Source: Massilia eburnea
GTDB taxonomy: Bacteria; Pseudomonadota; Gammaproteobacteria; Burkholderiales; Burkholderiaceae_D
Direction: 5' to 3'
Assembly: GCF_009720745.1 (NCBI RefSeq)
Contig: NZ_WNKX01000013.1
Coordinates: 93,947 to 157,946 of the forward strand
Length of the DNA stretch: 64,000 nucleotides
Part shown: piece after piece, positions 7,915 through 16,284 of the stretch
Layout of the letters: each line of letters begins with the position of its first letter
Position numbering within the stretch: position 1 is the stretch's first letter
Notes under the pieces: model-generated
The model's database searches: none
The model's input: the letters and a program-made list of their open reading frames with translations, nothing else
Told to the model about the DNA's origin: nothing
Translations under genes and position numbers: made by a program

Positions 7915-10215
7915 ATGTCTTATATTAAGAGCCGCAAGCACTCGCCAGCCACCCTCGCCGCCATCGCCGCTACCCTGGCCATGCCAGTGGCGCACGCCGA
8001 TAATAATGCCGACGCGCCAGAGCAAAAAATGCAGGAAGTGGTGGTCACCGGCCAGAATGGCAGCGATTTCCAGGTCAAGAAGTCCGCAAATGACAAATTC
8101 ACCGCGCCTCTGCTGGACACTCCGAAAGCCGTCACCGTTATTCCAACCGAAGTGATTGCCCAGACCGGCGCCACCTCGCTGACCGACGCCCTGCGCACCG
8201 TACCGGGCATTACCGTGGGCGCGGCCGAAGGCGGCCAGCCAGTGGGCGACAACCTGCTGATCCGCGGCTACAACGCGCAGAGCGACACCTATATCGACGG
8301 CATCCGCGACACCGGCTCGCAAAGCCGTGAAATCTTCGACCTGGAGCAGATTGAAGTGGTCAAGGGCCCGAACTCGGCCTACGGCGGCCGTTCCTCCGCC
8401 GGCGGCGGCGTGAACCTGGTGTCCAAGACTGCCAAAGCAGAAAACTTCAGCAACGCCTCGGTCGGCGTCGGGAACGCACAATACCGCCGCGCAACTGTCG
8501 ATATCAACCGCATGATCGGCGAGGACGCAGCGGTGCGCCTGAACGTGATGGGCCACGAGAACCACGTCGCTGGCCGCGACCAGATTCACGGCGACCGCTG
8601 GGGCATCGCGCCGACCGTGGCCTTCGGCCTGACCGGTCCCACCAAGGTCAACCTGTCCTACTACCACATGCAGTCGAGCGAATTGCCTGACAGCGGCATT
8701 CCGTTCAATAACCCGTTCGCCACCAACGCCAGCGCTGCCAACCTCGCCAAGAACGGCAACGGCACCCCGATGGACGTGCCGCGCGACACCTACTACGGCC
8801 TGGTCGACCGCGACTTCCGCGACACCAAGTCCGATATCGGCACCATCGACGTCAAGCATGATTTCCGCAACGGCCTGGCCTTCCGCAACGTGACCCGCTA
8901 CGGCAAGACCGAGAACGATTACGTCTACACCCAGCCTGACGACTCCAAAGGCAACGTGGTGCTATACGGTACCCTGTGGCGCCGCGCCAATAGCCGCGTG
9001 GCCGAAACCGACGCGCTGGCCAACGCTTCCAGCCTGACCGGCGAATTCATTGCCGCCGGCATCAAGCACAGCTTCACCACCGGCCTGGAAATCAGCCGCG
9101 AGATCACCGACCGCAGCACCTATCTGTTCAGCCCGGGCACCAACAACCCGCTGACCAAGACCAGCACCTGCCCGACCGCCGGCGCAGCGACCCTGTACAA
9201 CTGCACCACCCTGCTCAACCCGAACCCGAACGACCCTTGGAGCGCGGGGCAGGTGCGCAGCGTGTCGCCGGCTGCGACCAATGTCCACACCAACAGCCGC
9301 TCCGCGTACGCCTTCGACACCATCGAGTTCAATCCTCAGTGGCTGCTGAACGTGGGCCTGCGCTGGGACCAGTTCCGTTCCGCGCTGTCCACCGCTGCCA
9401 ACCCGGCCGCAACGCCAGCGACGGCTGCCGTGAATGCGGAAGTGAAGTCCACCTTCACCAACTACCAGGCGGGCCTGGTGTACAAGCCGGCTGCCAACAG
9501 CAGCATCTACGTCTCCTACGGCACCTCGTCCACTCCACCGGGCAACGATGGAGGCGAAGGCGTCGATGGCCTGACCGTGGCCGTGAAGGACCTGAAACCG
9601 CAAGACAGCAAGAACTTCGAACTGGGCACCAAGTGGGAAGTCCTGGCGCGCCGCTTGTCCCTGAGCGGCGCCATCTTCGAAAGCAAGATGAACAACGCCC
9701 GCGTCAGCGCTGCGGACGGCAGTTCCTTCAATGCCGGCAAGAAAACTGTGCGCGGCGTTGAATTCGGCGTGAGCGGTTCGCTGGCCAATAACTGGCAAGT
9801 GTTTGGCGGCGCCACTTGGCTGGATGCGGAAGTGGGCGACAACGGCTACACCAACGTCGGCACCACGGCCGCACCGGTATGGGTGAAATCGCCATACGAC
9901 GGGAACACCTTCCCAGGCGTGCCGAAGACCAGCGCTTCGCTGTGGACTTCCTACACAGTGCTGCCAGGCCTGACCATCGGCGGCGGCGTGAACTACTCGG
10001 CCAAGATCTGGGCTAATATCAACAACACCAAGTACGTTCCGGCTTACACCCGACTGGACGCAATGGCGAGCTACGAAGTGAACAAGAACATCAGCCTGCA
10101 GCTGAATGTGCAGAACCTGACCGACAAGTTCTACTTCGACAAATCGGTCTCGAACCATTACGCCCAGGTGGCTGCTGGCCGTACCGCAATCCTGACTGCG
10201 AACTTCCACTACTGA
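7915..10215 (+). CDS. TonB-dependent siderophore receptor (catecholate type)
   Basis: A 766-residue outer-membrane receptor. The N-terminus from the ATG at 7915 reads as a signal peptide ending at AHA. The TonB-box/plug start (MQEVVVTG) follows, then the plug with LIRGYNAQSDTYIDGIRDTG and IEVVKGPNSAYGGRSS, and a long beta-barrel ending in Phe/His/Tyr (ANFHY). The start could instead be ATG 7891, but the signal peptide fits 7915. The plug wording resembles Fiu/PiuA catecholate receptors, and the next gene is their usual partner piuC. A Fur-like box lies directly upstream. Confidence 0.92.
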   Translation: MSYIKSRKHSPATLAAIAATLAMPVAHADNNADAPEQKMQEVVVTGQNGSDFQVKKSANDKFTAPLLDTPKAVTVIPTEVIAQTGATSLTDALRTVPGITVGAAEGGQPVGDNLLIRGYNAQSDTYIDGIRDTGSQSREIFDLEQIEVVKGPNSAYGGRSSAGGGVNLVSKTAKAENFSNASVGVGNAQYRRATVDINRMIGEDAAVRLNVMGHENHVAGRDQIHGDRWGIAPTVAFGLTGPTKVNLSYYHMQSSELPDSGIPFNNPFATNASAANLAKNGNGTPMDVPRDTYYGLVDRDFRDTKSDIGTIDVKHDFRNGLAFRNVTRYGKTENDYVYTQPDDSKGNVVLYGTLWRRANSRVAETDALANASSLTGEFIAAGIKHSFTTGLEISREITDRSTYLFSPGTNNPLTKTSTCPTAGAATLYNCTTLLNPNPNDPWSAGQVRSVSPAATNVHTNSRSAYAFDTIEFNPQWLLNVGLRWDQFRSALSTAANPAATPATAAVNAEVKSTFTNYQAGLVYKPAANSSIYVSYGTSSTPPGNDGGEGVDGLTVAVKDLKPQDSKNFELGTKWEVLARRLSLSGAIFESKMNNARVSAADGSSFNAGKKTVRGVEFGVSGSLANNWQVFGGATWLDAEVGDNGYTNVGTTAAPVWVKSPYDGNTFPGVPKTSASLWTSYTVLPGLTIGGGVNYSAKIWANINNTKYVPAYTRLDAMASYEVNKNISLQLNVQNLTDKFYFDKSVSNHYAQVAAGRTAILTANFHY

Positions 10216-10221
10216 TCGATC

Positions 10222-10902
10222 ATGATGCTGCATATCCCCGGCGTGCTGACGCCGGAGCAAGTCAAATCCTTCCGCCAGCGCCTGGCGGCCGCCGAGTGGA
10301 TCGACGGCCGCGCCAGCGTGGGGTCGCAGGGTGCGCAGGTCAAGCGCAACCGGCAGATCGCGGAAGGATCGCCGTTGGCGCTGGAGCTCGGGGATATCAT
10401 CATCAAGTCACTGGCCAAGAATCCGCTGTTTTATTCGGCGGTTTTGCCGCTGAAGATTCTGCCGCCCTACTTCAATAGCTATGCGGGCGGGGAAACCTAT
10501 GGCCTGCATATCGATGGGGCGATCCGGCATATGACGGGGTCGCCGGATGTGATGCGGTCGGATGTTTCCACCACGGTGTTCCTGTCCGATCCTGACGAAT
10601 ACGAAGGCGGTGAGCTGACCGTGATGGACAGCTATGGCGCGCACGAGGTCAAGCTGCCGGCGGGGGATGCGATTGTCTACCCGGCCAGCAGCGTGCATCG
10701 CGTGAATCCTGTGACTTCGGGCGAGCGCGTGGCGTCGTTCCTGTGGACGCAGTCGATGGTGCGTGACGACTGGAAGCGCTCGATGCTGTTTGAACTGGAT
10801 CAGAATATCCAGAAGCTGCGGGCGGCGCATGGCGACGATGAGGCGACCGTCGGACTCGCCGGTCATTATCACAACCTCTTGCGCATGTGGGCTGACCTCT
10901 AA
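10222..10902 (+). CDS. piuC: Fe(II)/2-oxoglutarate PKHD-type hydroxylase PiuC/YbiX
   Basis: A 226-residue cytoplasmic dioxygenase, the family's usual length. Iron ligands H96, D98 (GLHIDG) and H159 (SSVHRVNP), and the 2-oxoglutarate-binding R169, are at the YbiX positions. It starts 6 bases after the siderophore-receptor stop, so the two are one operon. This pairing is known from piuA-piuC and fiu-ybiX; the substrate of the hydroxylase is still not settled in the family. The TAA stop runs directly into the AACCCGGTAAACC end of a palindromic element. Confidence 0.93.
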   Translation: MMLHIPGVLTPEQVKSFRQRLAAAEWIDGRASVGSQGAQVKRNRQIAEGSPLALELGDIIIKSLAKNPLFYSAVLPLKILPPYFNSYAGGETYGLHIDGAIRHMTGSPDVMRSDVSTTVFLSDPDEYEGGELTVMDSYGAHEVKLPAGDAIVYPASSVHRVNPVTSGERVASFLWTQSMVRDDWKRSMLFELDQNIQKLRAAHGDDEATVGLAGHYHNLLRMWADL

Positions 10903-11033
10903 AACCCGGTAAACCTGGGTACGACCCAAGGGTCGGACCCTGTATGCGCAAACGCCGCTGGTTTCAATCGAAGCCAGCGGCGCTCGAACATTCGGGGTCT
11001 GACCCTTGGGTCTGACCCAGGTTTACCGGGTTT
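10902..11033. repeat. REP-like palindromic element, family A, copy 1
   Basis: About 132 bases. The outer arms AAACCCGGTAAACCTGGGT and its complement are perfect over 19 bases. Next come imperfect arms built from GGGTCNGACCC and CCAAGGG, and a separate central hairpin (GCCGCTGGTTT / AAGCCAGCGGC). It lies between the convergent piuC and tonB genes. The piuC TAA and the tonB TGA are both immediately followed by AACCCGGTAAACC. Related copies are at 44072 and 53147. No transposase is encoded inside. Confidence 0.85.
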
Positions 11034-11707
11034 CAGGACATCTGAAAATTAATCGGCACAACTACATACACCGGCTGTGCCTTGCCATCCTCAACATAAG
11101 GCTTGAACAGCGCCCGCATCACCGCCGCGCGTCCCGCCTCATCCAGGTTGCTGGAGCCCGAAGACTTCTGAATGGAAGCCTGCTCCGCATAGCCCTTCTC
11201 ATTCACCAGTACACGCAAGGTCACAACGCCCTGCTCGCCCATGCGGCGCGATGAAGACGGATACACCGGTTGCGGCGCCCGGATATATTCAACAGCCGAA
11301 ATCACGCGCGGCCCAGCCGGCGCCGCAGGCGCCGCTGGCGCCGAAGCAACCGGAGCAACCGCAACCGGTGCCGGAGCAGGTTCGCTCACACGTACCGGTG
11401 CAGGAGGGGGAGTAATCGTATTCTCAACCACCACCGGCAGCACAGGCAGTCGCGGCGGCGCAATCGAAGGCGCTTTCTGCGCAACTTCAACAGTCTTGGG
11501 CTGGGAAACAGGCGTTGGAGGTGGCGGCGGCGCCACAAACGTGACGTTAACAACTTCGGGAATGCTTTCCACCAGACGGTGCATCGTCCCGTTGACGATG
11601 GCATAACCCAGGACTGCATGCAATGCGACGACAACCGCGATCTTGGTCAGCTTATCGCTGCCAGCGCCGGAACCAAAACCCCCGGCCGGGAAAGTCATCG
11701 TCTGCAT
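11033..11707 (-). CDS. tonB: TonB energy-transducing protein
   Basis: A 224-residue inner-membrane/periplasmic protein that passes proton-motive-force energy from ExbB-ExbD to outer-membrane receptors. It has one N-terminal membrane helix containing a His (residues about 20-42), a Pro/Ala/Val-rich periplasmic spacer, and a C-terminal TonB domain from about 145 with PQPVYPSSSRRMGEQGVVTL. It follows bfd by 8 bases, so both probably share the Fur-controlled promoter. Partner exbB-exbD genes are at 42674-43757. The stop codon abuts a palindromic element. Confidence 0.93.
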   Translation of the reverse strand: MQTMTFPAGGFGSGAGSDKLTKIAVVVALHAVLGYAIVNGTMHRLVESIPEVVNVTFVAPPPPPTPVSQPKTVEVAQKAPSIAPPRLPVLPVVVENTITPPPAPVRVSEPAPAPVAVAPVASAPAAPAAPAGPRVISAVEYIRAPQPVYPSSSRRMGEQGVVTLRVLVNEKGYAEQASIQKSSGSSNLDEAGRAAVMRALFKPYVEDGKAQPVYVVVPINFQMS

Positions 11708-11715
11708 AGCGCTCC

Positions 11716-11925
11716 TTACACTGTCAGTGACGGGCGCTTCAGTACAGTTTCCTGAATTCCGCTGCCCAGATGTTCATCCAGCACTTCCACCGCATAGCTG
11801 AGGCAGTTACCGCAGCAGGTGGCCACGCCGAGTGCTTCGCGCAACTCGTCCATGGAACTGATACCCATATCTATGGCTTGACGGATTTCTCGATCAGAGA
11901 TGTTGTTGCAGACACAAACGATCAT
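11716..11925 (-). CDS. bfd: Bacterioferritin-associated ferredoxin
   Basis: A 69-residue [2Fe-2S] protein with the Bfd cysteine pattern: C4 and C6 (VCVC) and a TCCGNC segment giving the last two ligands. It reduces iron inside bacterioferritin so that it can be released (established for the family). It is the first gene of bfd-tonB and has a strong Fur-box-like site about 40 bases upstream, as expected for a gene induced when iron is low. Its partner bfr is at 7281-7757. Confidence 0.95.
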   Translation of the reverse strand: MIVCVCNNISDREIRQAIDMGISSMDELREALGVATCCGNCLSYAVEVLDEHLGSGIQETVLKRPSLTV

Positions 11926-11962
11926 TTCGAAGATACCTTCTGGCTAAGATTGCGATTCTGTT

Positions 11963-11981
11963 ACTGAGAATCATTATCATT
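11963..11981 (-). promoter_or_regulatory. Fur-box-like operator of bfd-tonB
   Basis: ACTGAGAATCATTATCATT matches the Fur consensus phase AATGATAATCATTATCATT at 17 of 19 positions, the best match in the window. It lies upstream of bfd in the divergent bfd/feoA spacer. Confidence 0.82.
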
Positions 11982-12022
11982 ACGGTTCCCATTCTACCCG
12001 AACCGGGCTACAATGCAAGCGC

Positions 12023-12056
12023 ATTAAGAACAATTCTCATTTAAATTCTCATTTAT
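12023..12056 (+). promoter_or_regulatory. Tandem weaker Fur-like sites before feoA
   Basis: Two adjacent AT-rich stretches, ATTAAGAACAATTCTCATT and the following copy of ATTCTCATTTA, each keep much of the Fur NAT-repeat pattern (the first about 13 of 19). The word ATTCTCATTTA is repeated at a 12-13 base step. They sit just before the feoA leader, so iron control of feoAB is inferred. Confidence 0.55.
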
Positions 12057-12092
12057 AATGATGAGGTTGTATTTCGCTTCGGAAAGATCACC

Positions 12093-12365
12093 ATGACCCT
12101 TGCTCCTACCCTGATCAAGCTTGATTCCCTGCCGGTGGGGCAGAGCGGAACGGTGATCCATATTGCCCCGGGCAATCCCGACGATACCGAGGACGGCGCC
12201 GACCTGGCGCGCCGCCTGATGGAGCTGGGCTTTGTGCCCGGTGAGCGCATCCGCATGCTGAAGCGTGGCCTGCCGGGCGGCGAACCACTCGCCATTAAAG
12301 TAGGCAACGCCACGTTTGCCCTGCGCCGCTTTGAAGCCGCGCTGATCTCGATCCAACCGGAATAA
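12093..12365 (+). CDS. feoA: Ferrous-iron transport protein A
   Basis: A 90-residue SH3-like cytoplasmic protein of the FeoA family, needed for FeoB activity. The LMELGFVPGERIRMLKRG and EPLAIKVGNATFALRR segments are typical. It lies three bases before feoB and downstream of Fur-like sites. Slightly longer than E. coli FeoA (75) because of an N-terminal extension and a small acidic insert (PDDTEDGAD). Confidence 0.94.
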   Translation: MTLAPTLIKLDSLPVGQSGTVIHIAPGNPDDTEDGADLARRLMELGFVPGERIRMLKRGLPGGEPLAIKVGNATFALRRFEAALISIQPE

Positions 12366-12368
12366 AGC

Positions 12369-14258
12369 ATGGGTGCAGTAGAAAAGGCCGCGCAAGCCGT
12401 CGCGCAGCAGCCAATGGTTGCTTTGCTGGGCAACCCGAATTGCGGCAAGACCGCGCTGTTCAACCGCCTGACCGGCGCCCGCCAGAAAGTGGCCAACTAC
12501 GCCGGCGTGACCATCGAACGCAAGGAAGGCCAGTTCACTTCCGCCGCCGGCAACAGCTTCCGCCTGCTCGACCTGCCGGGCGCCTACAGCTTGTCGGCCC
12601 ACACTCCTGATGAAATGATCACGCGCGACGTGGTGGCCGGCCTGCGCGAAGGCGAACGCTCGCCCGACGTGGTGGTGTGCGTGGTCGATGCCACCAACCT
12701 GCGCCTGAACCTGCGCCTGGTCCTGGAAATCAAGCGCCTTGGCCTGCCGATGGTGATGTGCCTGAACATGGTGGACGTGGCGAAGAAGCGCGGCATCGTG
12801 GTCGATGCAGCCAGGCTGTCGCAGGAACTGGGCATGCCGGTGGTGGAAACCGTGGCAGTGAAGGCCGGCGGCGAAAAAGCCCTGGTCGAGACGCTGGATG
12901 CGATGTGGCCCTTCTACCATAGCCAGGCCAACCCGCTGTCCGCCATCGATGCGGTGAGCGTTGAAGATACCCAGCGCGAAGTGCGCCGCATCCTGTCCAT
13001 CGCCGTGAAAGACAGCGACGACCGCGGCAACCGCACGGAAAAGATCGACCACTTCGTGCTGCACCCATTCATGGGTCCGATCATCCTGGCAGTGCTGATG
13101 TTCTGCGTATTCCAGGCCGTGTTCAGCTGGGCCAAGGCGCCGATGGACCTGATCGCCGCCGGCGTCGCCGACCTGGGTGTGCTGGTCGGGAACCATATGC
13201 CGGAAGGCGTGCTGCGCTCGCTGCTGGTGGACGGTGTGTTCAGCGGCGTGGGCGCGGTGCTGGTCTTCCTGCCGCAGATCCTGATCCTGTTCTTCTTTAT
13301 CCTGGTGCTGGAAGATTGCGGCTACCTGCCGCGCGCTGCGTTCCTGCTGGACCGCCTGATGGGCGGGGTCGGTTTGTCGGGCCGAGCCTTCATTCCGCTG
13401 CTGTCGTCGTTTGCCTGCGCCATCCCGGGCATCATGGCGGCGCGTACCATCCAGAACCCGCGTGACCGCATCGTGACCATCATGATTGCGCCGCTGATGA
13501 CATGCTCGGCGCGCCTGCCGGTGTACGCACTGGTGATTGCCGCATTCATCCCGAACAAGGAAGTGTGGGGCGCCTTCAACCTGCAAGGGCTGGTGCTGTT
13601 CTGCCTTTACTTCGCCGGCATCATTTCCGCCATGGCCGTGGCCTGGGTGATGAAGCGCTCCATGCGCGCCAAGCGCAACCAGCCGCTGATGCTGGAACTG
13701 CCGGCCTACCACTGGCCGCACATGCGCAACCTGGCCATTGGGCTGTACGAGCGCGCCAAGATCTTCCTGACTCGCGTCGGCACCACCATCCTCACCCTGA
13801 TGGTGCTGCTGTGGGCACTGTCCAGCTTCCCGGGCGCACCGGAAGGCGCGACCCATCCGGCAATCTACTACAGCATCGCCGGCATGCTGGGCCGCGCGCT
13901 GGAATTCATTTTCTCGCCGATTGGCTTCAATTGGCAGATCTGCATTGCGCTGGTGCCGGGCATGGCTGCACGTGAAGTGGCGGTCGGCGCGCTGGGCACC
14001 GTCTATGCGTTATCGCAGACCGGCGAAGAGCTGGCCAACTCGCTGCAACCGGTGATCGCTTCCAGCTGGAGCATGGCGACCGCGCTGGCGCTGCTGGCCT
14101 GGTATGTGTTTGCGCCGCAGTGCCTGTCGACGCTGTCCGTCGTGCGCCGCGAAACGAATTCGATGAAGTATCCGCTGATGATGGCGGGCTACATGTTCGT
14201 GCTGGCGTACACCGCCACTTTTATCACTTACCGCGTCGCGCTGGCGCTGGGAGGCTGA
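12369..14258 (+). CDS. feoB: Ferrous-iron transporter B (GTPase permease)
   Basis: A 629-residue inner-membrane Fe(II) transporter. The N-terminal G domain shows G1 GNPNCGKT (21-28), G3 DLPG (68-71) and G4 NMVD (133-136). The membrane part follows from about residue 235 with FeoB Gate motifs such as LSSFACAIPGIMAAR and PGMAAREVAVG. It is shorter than E. coli FeoB (773) and lacks the long C-terminal tail, as in other betaproteobacterial forms. The next gene starts three bases later and probably supplies an accessory peptide. Confidence 0.95.
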   Translation: MGAVEKAAQAVAQQPMVALLGNPNCGKTALFNRLTGARQKVANYAGVTIERKEGQFTSAAGNSFRLLDLPGAYSLSAHTPDEMITRDVVAGLREGERSPDVVVCVVDATNLRLNLRLVLEIKRLGLPMVMCLNMVDVAKKRGIVVDAARLSQELGMPVVETVAVKAGGEKALVETLDAMWPFYHSQANPLSAIDAVSVEDTQREVRRILSIAVKDSDDRGNRTEKIDHFVLHPFMGPIILAVLMFCVFQAVFSWAKAPMDLIAAGVADLGVLVGNHMPEGVLRSLLVDGVFSGVGAVLVFLPQILILFFFILVLEDCGYLPRAAFLLDRLMGGVGLSGRAFIPLLSSFACAIPGIMAARTIQNPRDRIVTIMIAPLMTCSARLPVYALVIAAFIPNKEVWGAFNLQGLVLFCLYFAGIISAMAVAWVMKRSMRAKRNQPLMLELPAYHWPHMRNLAIGLYERAKIFLTRVGTTILTLMVLLWALSSFPGAPEGATHPAIYYSIAGMLGRALEFIFSPIGFNWQICIALVPGMAAREVAVGALGTVYALSQTGEELANSLQPVIASSWSMATALALLAWYVFAPQCLSTLSVVRRETNSMKYPLMMAGYMFVLAYTATFITYRVALALGG

Positions 14259-14261
14259 ACC

Positions 14262-14537
14262 ATGTGGCAGGAAATTGTCGTCGGCATCATCGTGGCAGTG
14301 GCTGCGCTGCACGCGGGGCGCAAATACCTGCCTGCCGCGTGGCGCCAGCAGGTTGTTTACGCACTGTCGCGCCGTGGCTTGTCGCAGGATAAGCTGGCGC
14401 GCTTCTTCAACACCGAATCGAGCTGCGGCAGCGGCTGCGGTTCCTGCGGCGGCTGCGGCGACTCCCCAGCCCCGCCCGCACCACCCTCGGATGGCGGCCC
14501 GGCGCGCCGCGTCATCATGCTCAACGTCCAGCGCTGA
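14262..14537 (+). CDS. FeoB-associated Cys-rich small membrane protein
   Basis: A 91-residue protein with one N-terminal membrane helix (residues about 3-20), a basic cytoplasmic stretch, then a CGSGCGSCGGCG cluster and a Pro-rich tail. It starts three bases after feoB. Small Cys-rich membrane proteins at this position are known as FeoB-associated (PF12669-like) or are placed in the FeoC role. The cysteines could bind iron or sense redox state; this is inference. The exact family cannot be fixed by eye. Confidence 0.75.
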   Translation: MWQEIVVGIIVAVAALHAGRKYLPAAWRQQVVYALSRRGLSQDKLARFFNTESSCGSGCGSCGGCGDSPAPPAPPSDGGPARRVIMLNVQR

Positions 14538-14612
14538 ATTTTTTTTCGGCTCTGCGATCCGTTTCGGGTCGCCGCTTCGTCTTAGCTGTGTCTACATCAA
14601 AGGAGGCACACC

Positions 14613-14903
14613 ATGACTACCGGAACCGTAATTCTCCTCAATAGCCTGAAAGTCGATCCGAGCAACCAGGCGGCGCTGATTGCGCTCCTGAAGCAAAACG
14701 TCGACACTGTCGTCAGTAAGCTGGATGGCTGGCACGGCACCAGGCTGATAGCCGCCATGGATGGCAGCCGCGTCACCATCTATTCCGAATGGGATTCGCC
14801 GGCGGCGGTCGACGCCATGCGCGCCGATCCGCGCATGCAGGCCTACTTCCCGCGTATCAGCGAACTGGCGAGCCTGGACTCCACACTTGGCGAATTGGTA
14901 TGA
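14613..14903 (+). CDS. Antibiotic biosynthesis monooxygenase (ABM)-fold protein
   Basis: A 96-residue single-domain ferredoxin-like fold protein resembling small ABM/quinol monooxygenases: an N-terminal LNSLKVDPSNQAALIALL strand-helix unit and a later SEWDSPAAVDAMRADP. It has a very strong AAAGGAGG before the ATG. Its stop overlaps the start of an ECF sigma factor (ATGA), so the two are translationally coupled. Substrate unknown. The 75-base gap after the feo operon contains a T-run but no clear hairpin. Confidence 0.75.
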   Translation: MTTGTVILLNSLKVDPSNQAALIALLKQNVDTVVSKLDGWHGTRLIAAMDGSRVTIYSEWDSPAAVDAMRADPRMQAYFPRISELASLDSTLGELV

Positions 14904-15769
14904 ATGACGAGGAATTTGAAACACGCTTGCAGGAACTCCGCCCCAGGCTGCACCGCTATTGCGCCCGCATGACCGGTTCGGCCGTGGATGGAGAGGACGT
15001 GCTGCAGGATGCGCTGGTCAAGGCCCTGCATGCGCGCGCCGAAGGCATGGCCGTGGAAAACCTTGGCGGCTGGCTGCTGCGCATCGCCCACAACACCAGC
15101 CTGGACTTCCTGCGCCAGCGCGCCCGCCGCAACGTCATTCCGCTGACGGAGGATATGGAAGGCGCGGCCATGCCGCAGGATGACATCCTGGAAGTCGGCT
15201 TCCAGACCTTCATGCAGCTGCCGGAGCTGCAGCGCTGCGCCGTGATCCTGAAGGATGTCCTGGGCCATTCGGTCGAGGAAATTGCGGAAATCGCAGGCTG
15301 CACGGCGGCTGCGGCTAAATCGGCGCTGCAGCGCGGGCGTGTCGCCTTGCGCCAGCTGGCAGCGCAGGGCGCTGACGCGCGCATGCCGCTGCTGCCGGAA
15401 GCGGACCGGGACCGCGTCGCGAACTACGTCCGGCTGTTCCAGTCTGGCGAATTCGACGCGATCCGGGCCCTGCTTGCGGAGGAAGTGCAGCTGGAGCTCG
15501 TCAACAAGCTGCGCCTGAACGGGCGTCAATCCACCAGTGTCTATTTCACCCGCTATGCCGAGGTAAGCAAGTGGCGCTTTGCTTTCGGCGCCGTGGAGGG
15601 GCAACTGGCAATGCTGGTGTTCGACTGCGGCGGCGACATGCTGGCGCCGGCGCACTTCGTCCTGCTCTCATGGCATGGAGACAAGATTTCCGGCATCCGC
15701 GACTTCCTGTTCGCGCCCTATGTGATGGCGTCGCTGGACTGGATACGCATGCCGGCCCCGATCTCCTGA
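14900..15769 (+). CDS. ECF-type RNA polymerase sigma factor with C-terminal SnoaL-like domain
   Basis: A 289-residue protein. Sigma region 2 lies at about 5-75 (LHRYCARMTGSAVDGEDVLQ) and sigma region 4 at about 105-160 (LPELQRCAVILKDVLGHSVE, then an HTH). The remaining about 120 residues resemble the SnoaL/NTF2-like domain of SigJ/ECF41-like factors, which replaces an anti-sigma factor in some groups. The ATG at 14900 overlaps the ABM gene stop. ECF41-like factors usually neighbour a small oxidoreductase or decarboxylase gene; here the partner is the ABM protein. No anti-sigma gene is visible. Confidence 0.82.
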   Translation: MNDEEFETRLQELRPRLHRYCARMTGSAVDGEDVLQDALVKALHARAEGMAVENLGGWLLRIAHNTSLDFLRQRARRNVIPLTEDMEGAAMPQDDILEVGFQTFMQLPELQRCAVILKDVLGHSVEEIAEIAGCTAAAAKSALQRGRVALRQLAAQGADARMPLLPEADRDRVANYVRLFQSGEFDAIRALLAEEVQLELVNKLRLNGRQSTSVYFTRYAEVSKWRFAFGAVEGQLAMLVFDCGGDMLAPAHFVLLSWHGDKISGIRDFLFAPYVMASLDWIRMPAPIS

Positions 15770-15773
15770 AAAC

Positions 15774-15802
15774 TTGACGCAGGACATGTGAAGGCCTAAA
15801 AG
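15774..15802 (+). promoter_or_regulatory. Candidate sigma-70 promoter for the DUF2946-TonB receptor operon
   Basis: TTGACG at 15774-15779 and TAAAAG at 15797-15802 are separated by 17 bases, just after the sigma-factor gene and 35 bases before the next coding start. Good -35, moderate -10. Judged by eye only. Confidence 0.4.
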
Positions 15803-15836
15803 CTGTACCTACAATGCTACTTATCGAGTTTGCATT

Positions 15837-16190
15837 GTGGGAGCCGTCGTGGGCTGGAGCAGGAGACAGATTGCCGGAATAGTCAGGATCGCGCTGTTTG
15901 CGATGCTGATGGCCGTCTCCGCGCCAACGCTGTCCACGCTGCTGGCCGCAGCCTGCGGCGAGAACAACCTGGCGCACTGCCATACGCAGCAGCCCAAGGC
16001 CCATCACGTCATCCAGAAATGCGGCTACTGCATGGTGCAGGCCGACCTGCCCTCCATACCGCCGCCACCTGCCGGCCTGTCGCTGGCCTTGATGCTGCCG
16101 CTGGGCGCAGCGCCGGAACTGCCCGCACTGGCCCTGCTGCCGCAGCAGGAACGCCTCGCCCCGCCATCGCGCGCACCGCCTTCCGCCTGA
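15837..16190 (+). CDS. DUF2946-family protein
   Basis: A 117-residue protein read from a GTG start. A hydrophobic N-terminal segment (residues about 15-38) could be a signal or anchor. The middle carries HCHTQQPKAHHVIQKCGYC followed by MVQADLPS, the Cys/His-rich DUF2946 signature, which suggests metal binding. It precedes a TonB-dependent receptor by about 95 bases. DUF2946 genes often sit beside outer-membrane metal receptors, so a role in copper or other metal uptake is possible but unproven. A nearby GTG at 15849 is an alternative start. Confidence 0.72.
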   Translation: MGAVVGWSRRQIAGIVRIALFAMLMAVSAPTLSTLLAAACGENNLAHCHTQQPKAHHVIQKCGYCMVQADLPSIPPPPAGLSLALMLPLGAAPELPALALLPQQERLAPPSRAPPSA

Positions 16191-16284
16191 TCTTCCGCGC
16201 AGTACCTCCTGGCTTTGCATTGCACGCGTCCTGTGACGGCGCGGTCGCAAGGCCCTCGCTCGCAAGAACAAGAAAGGAAGCACC

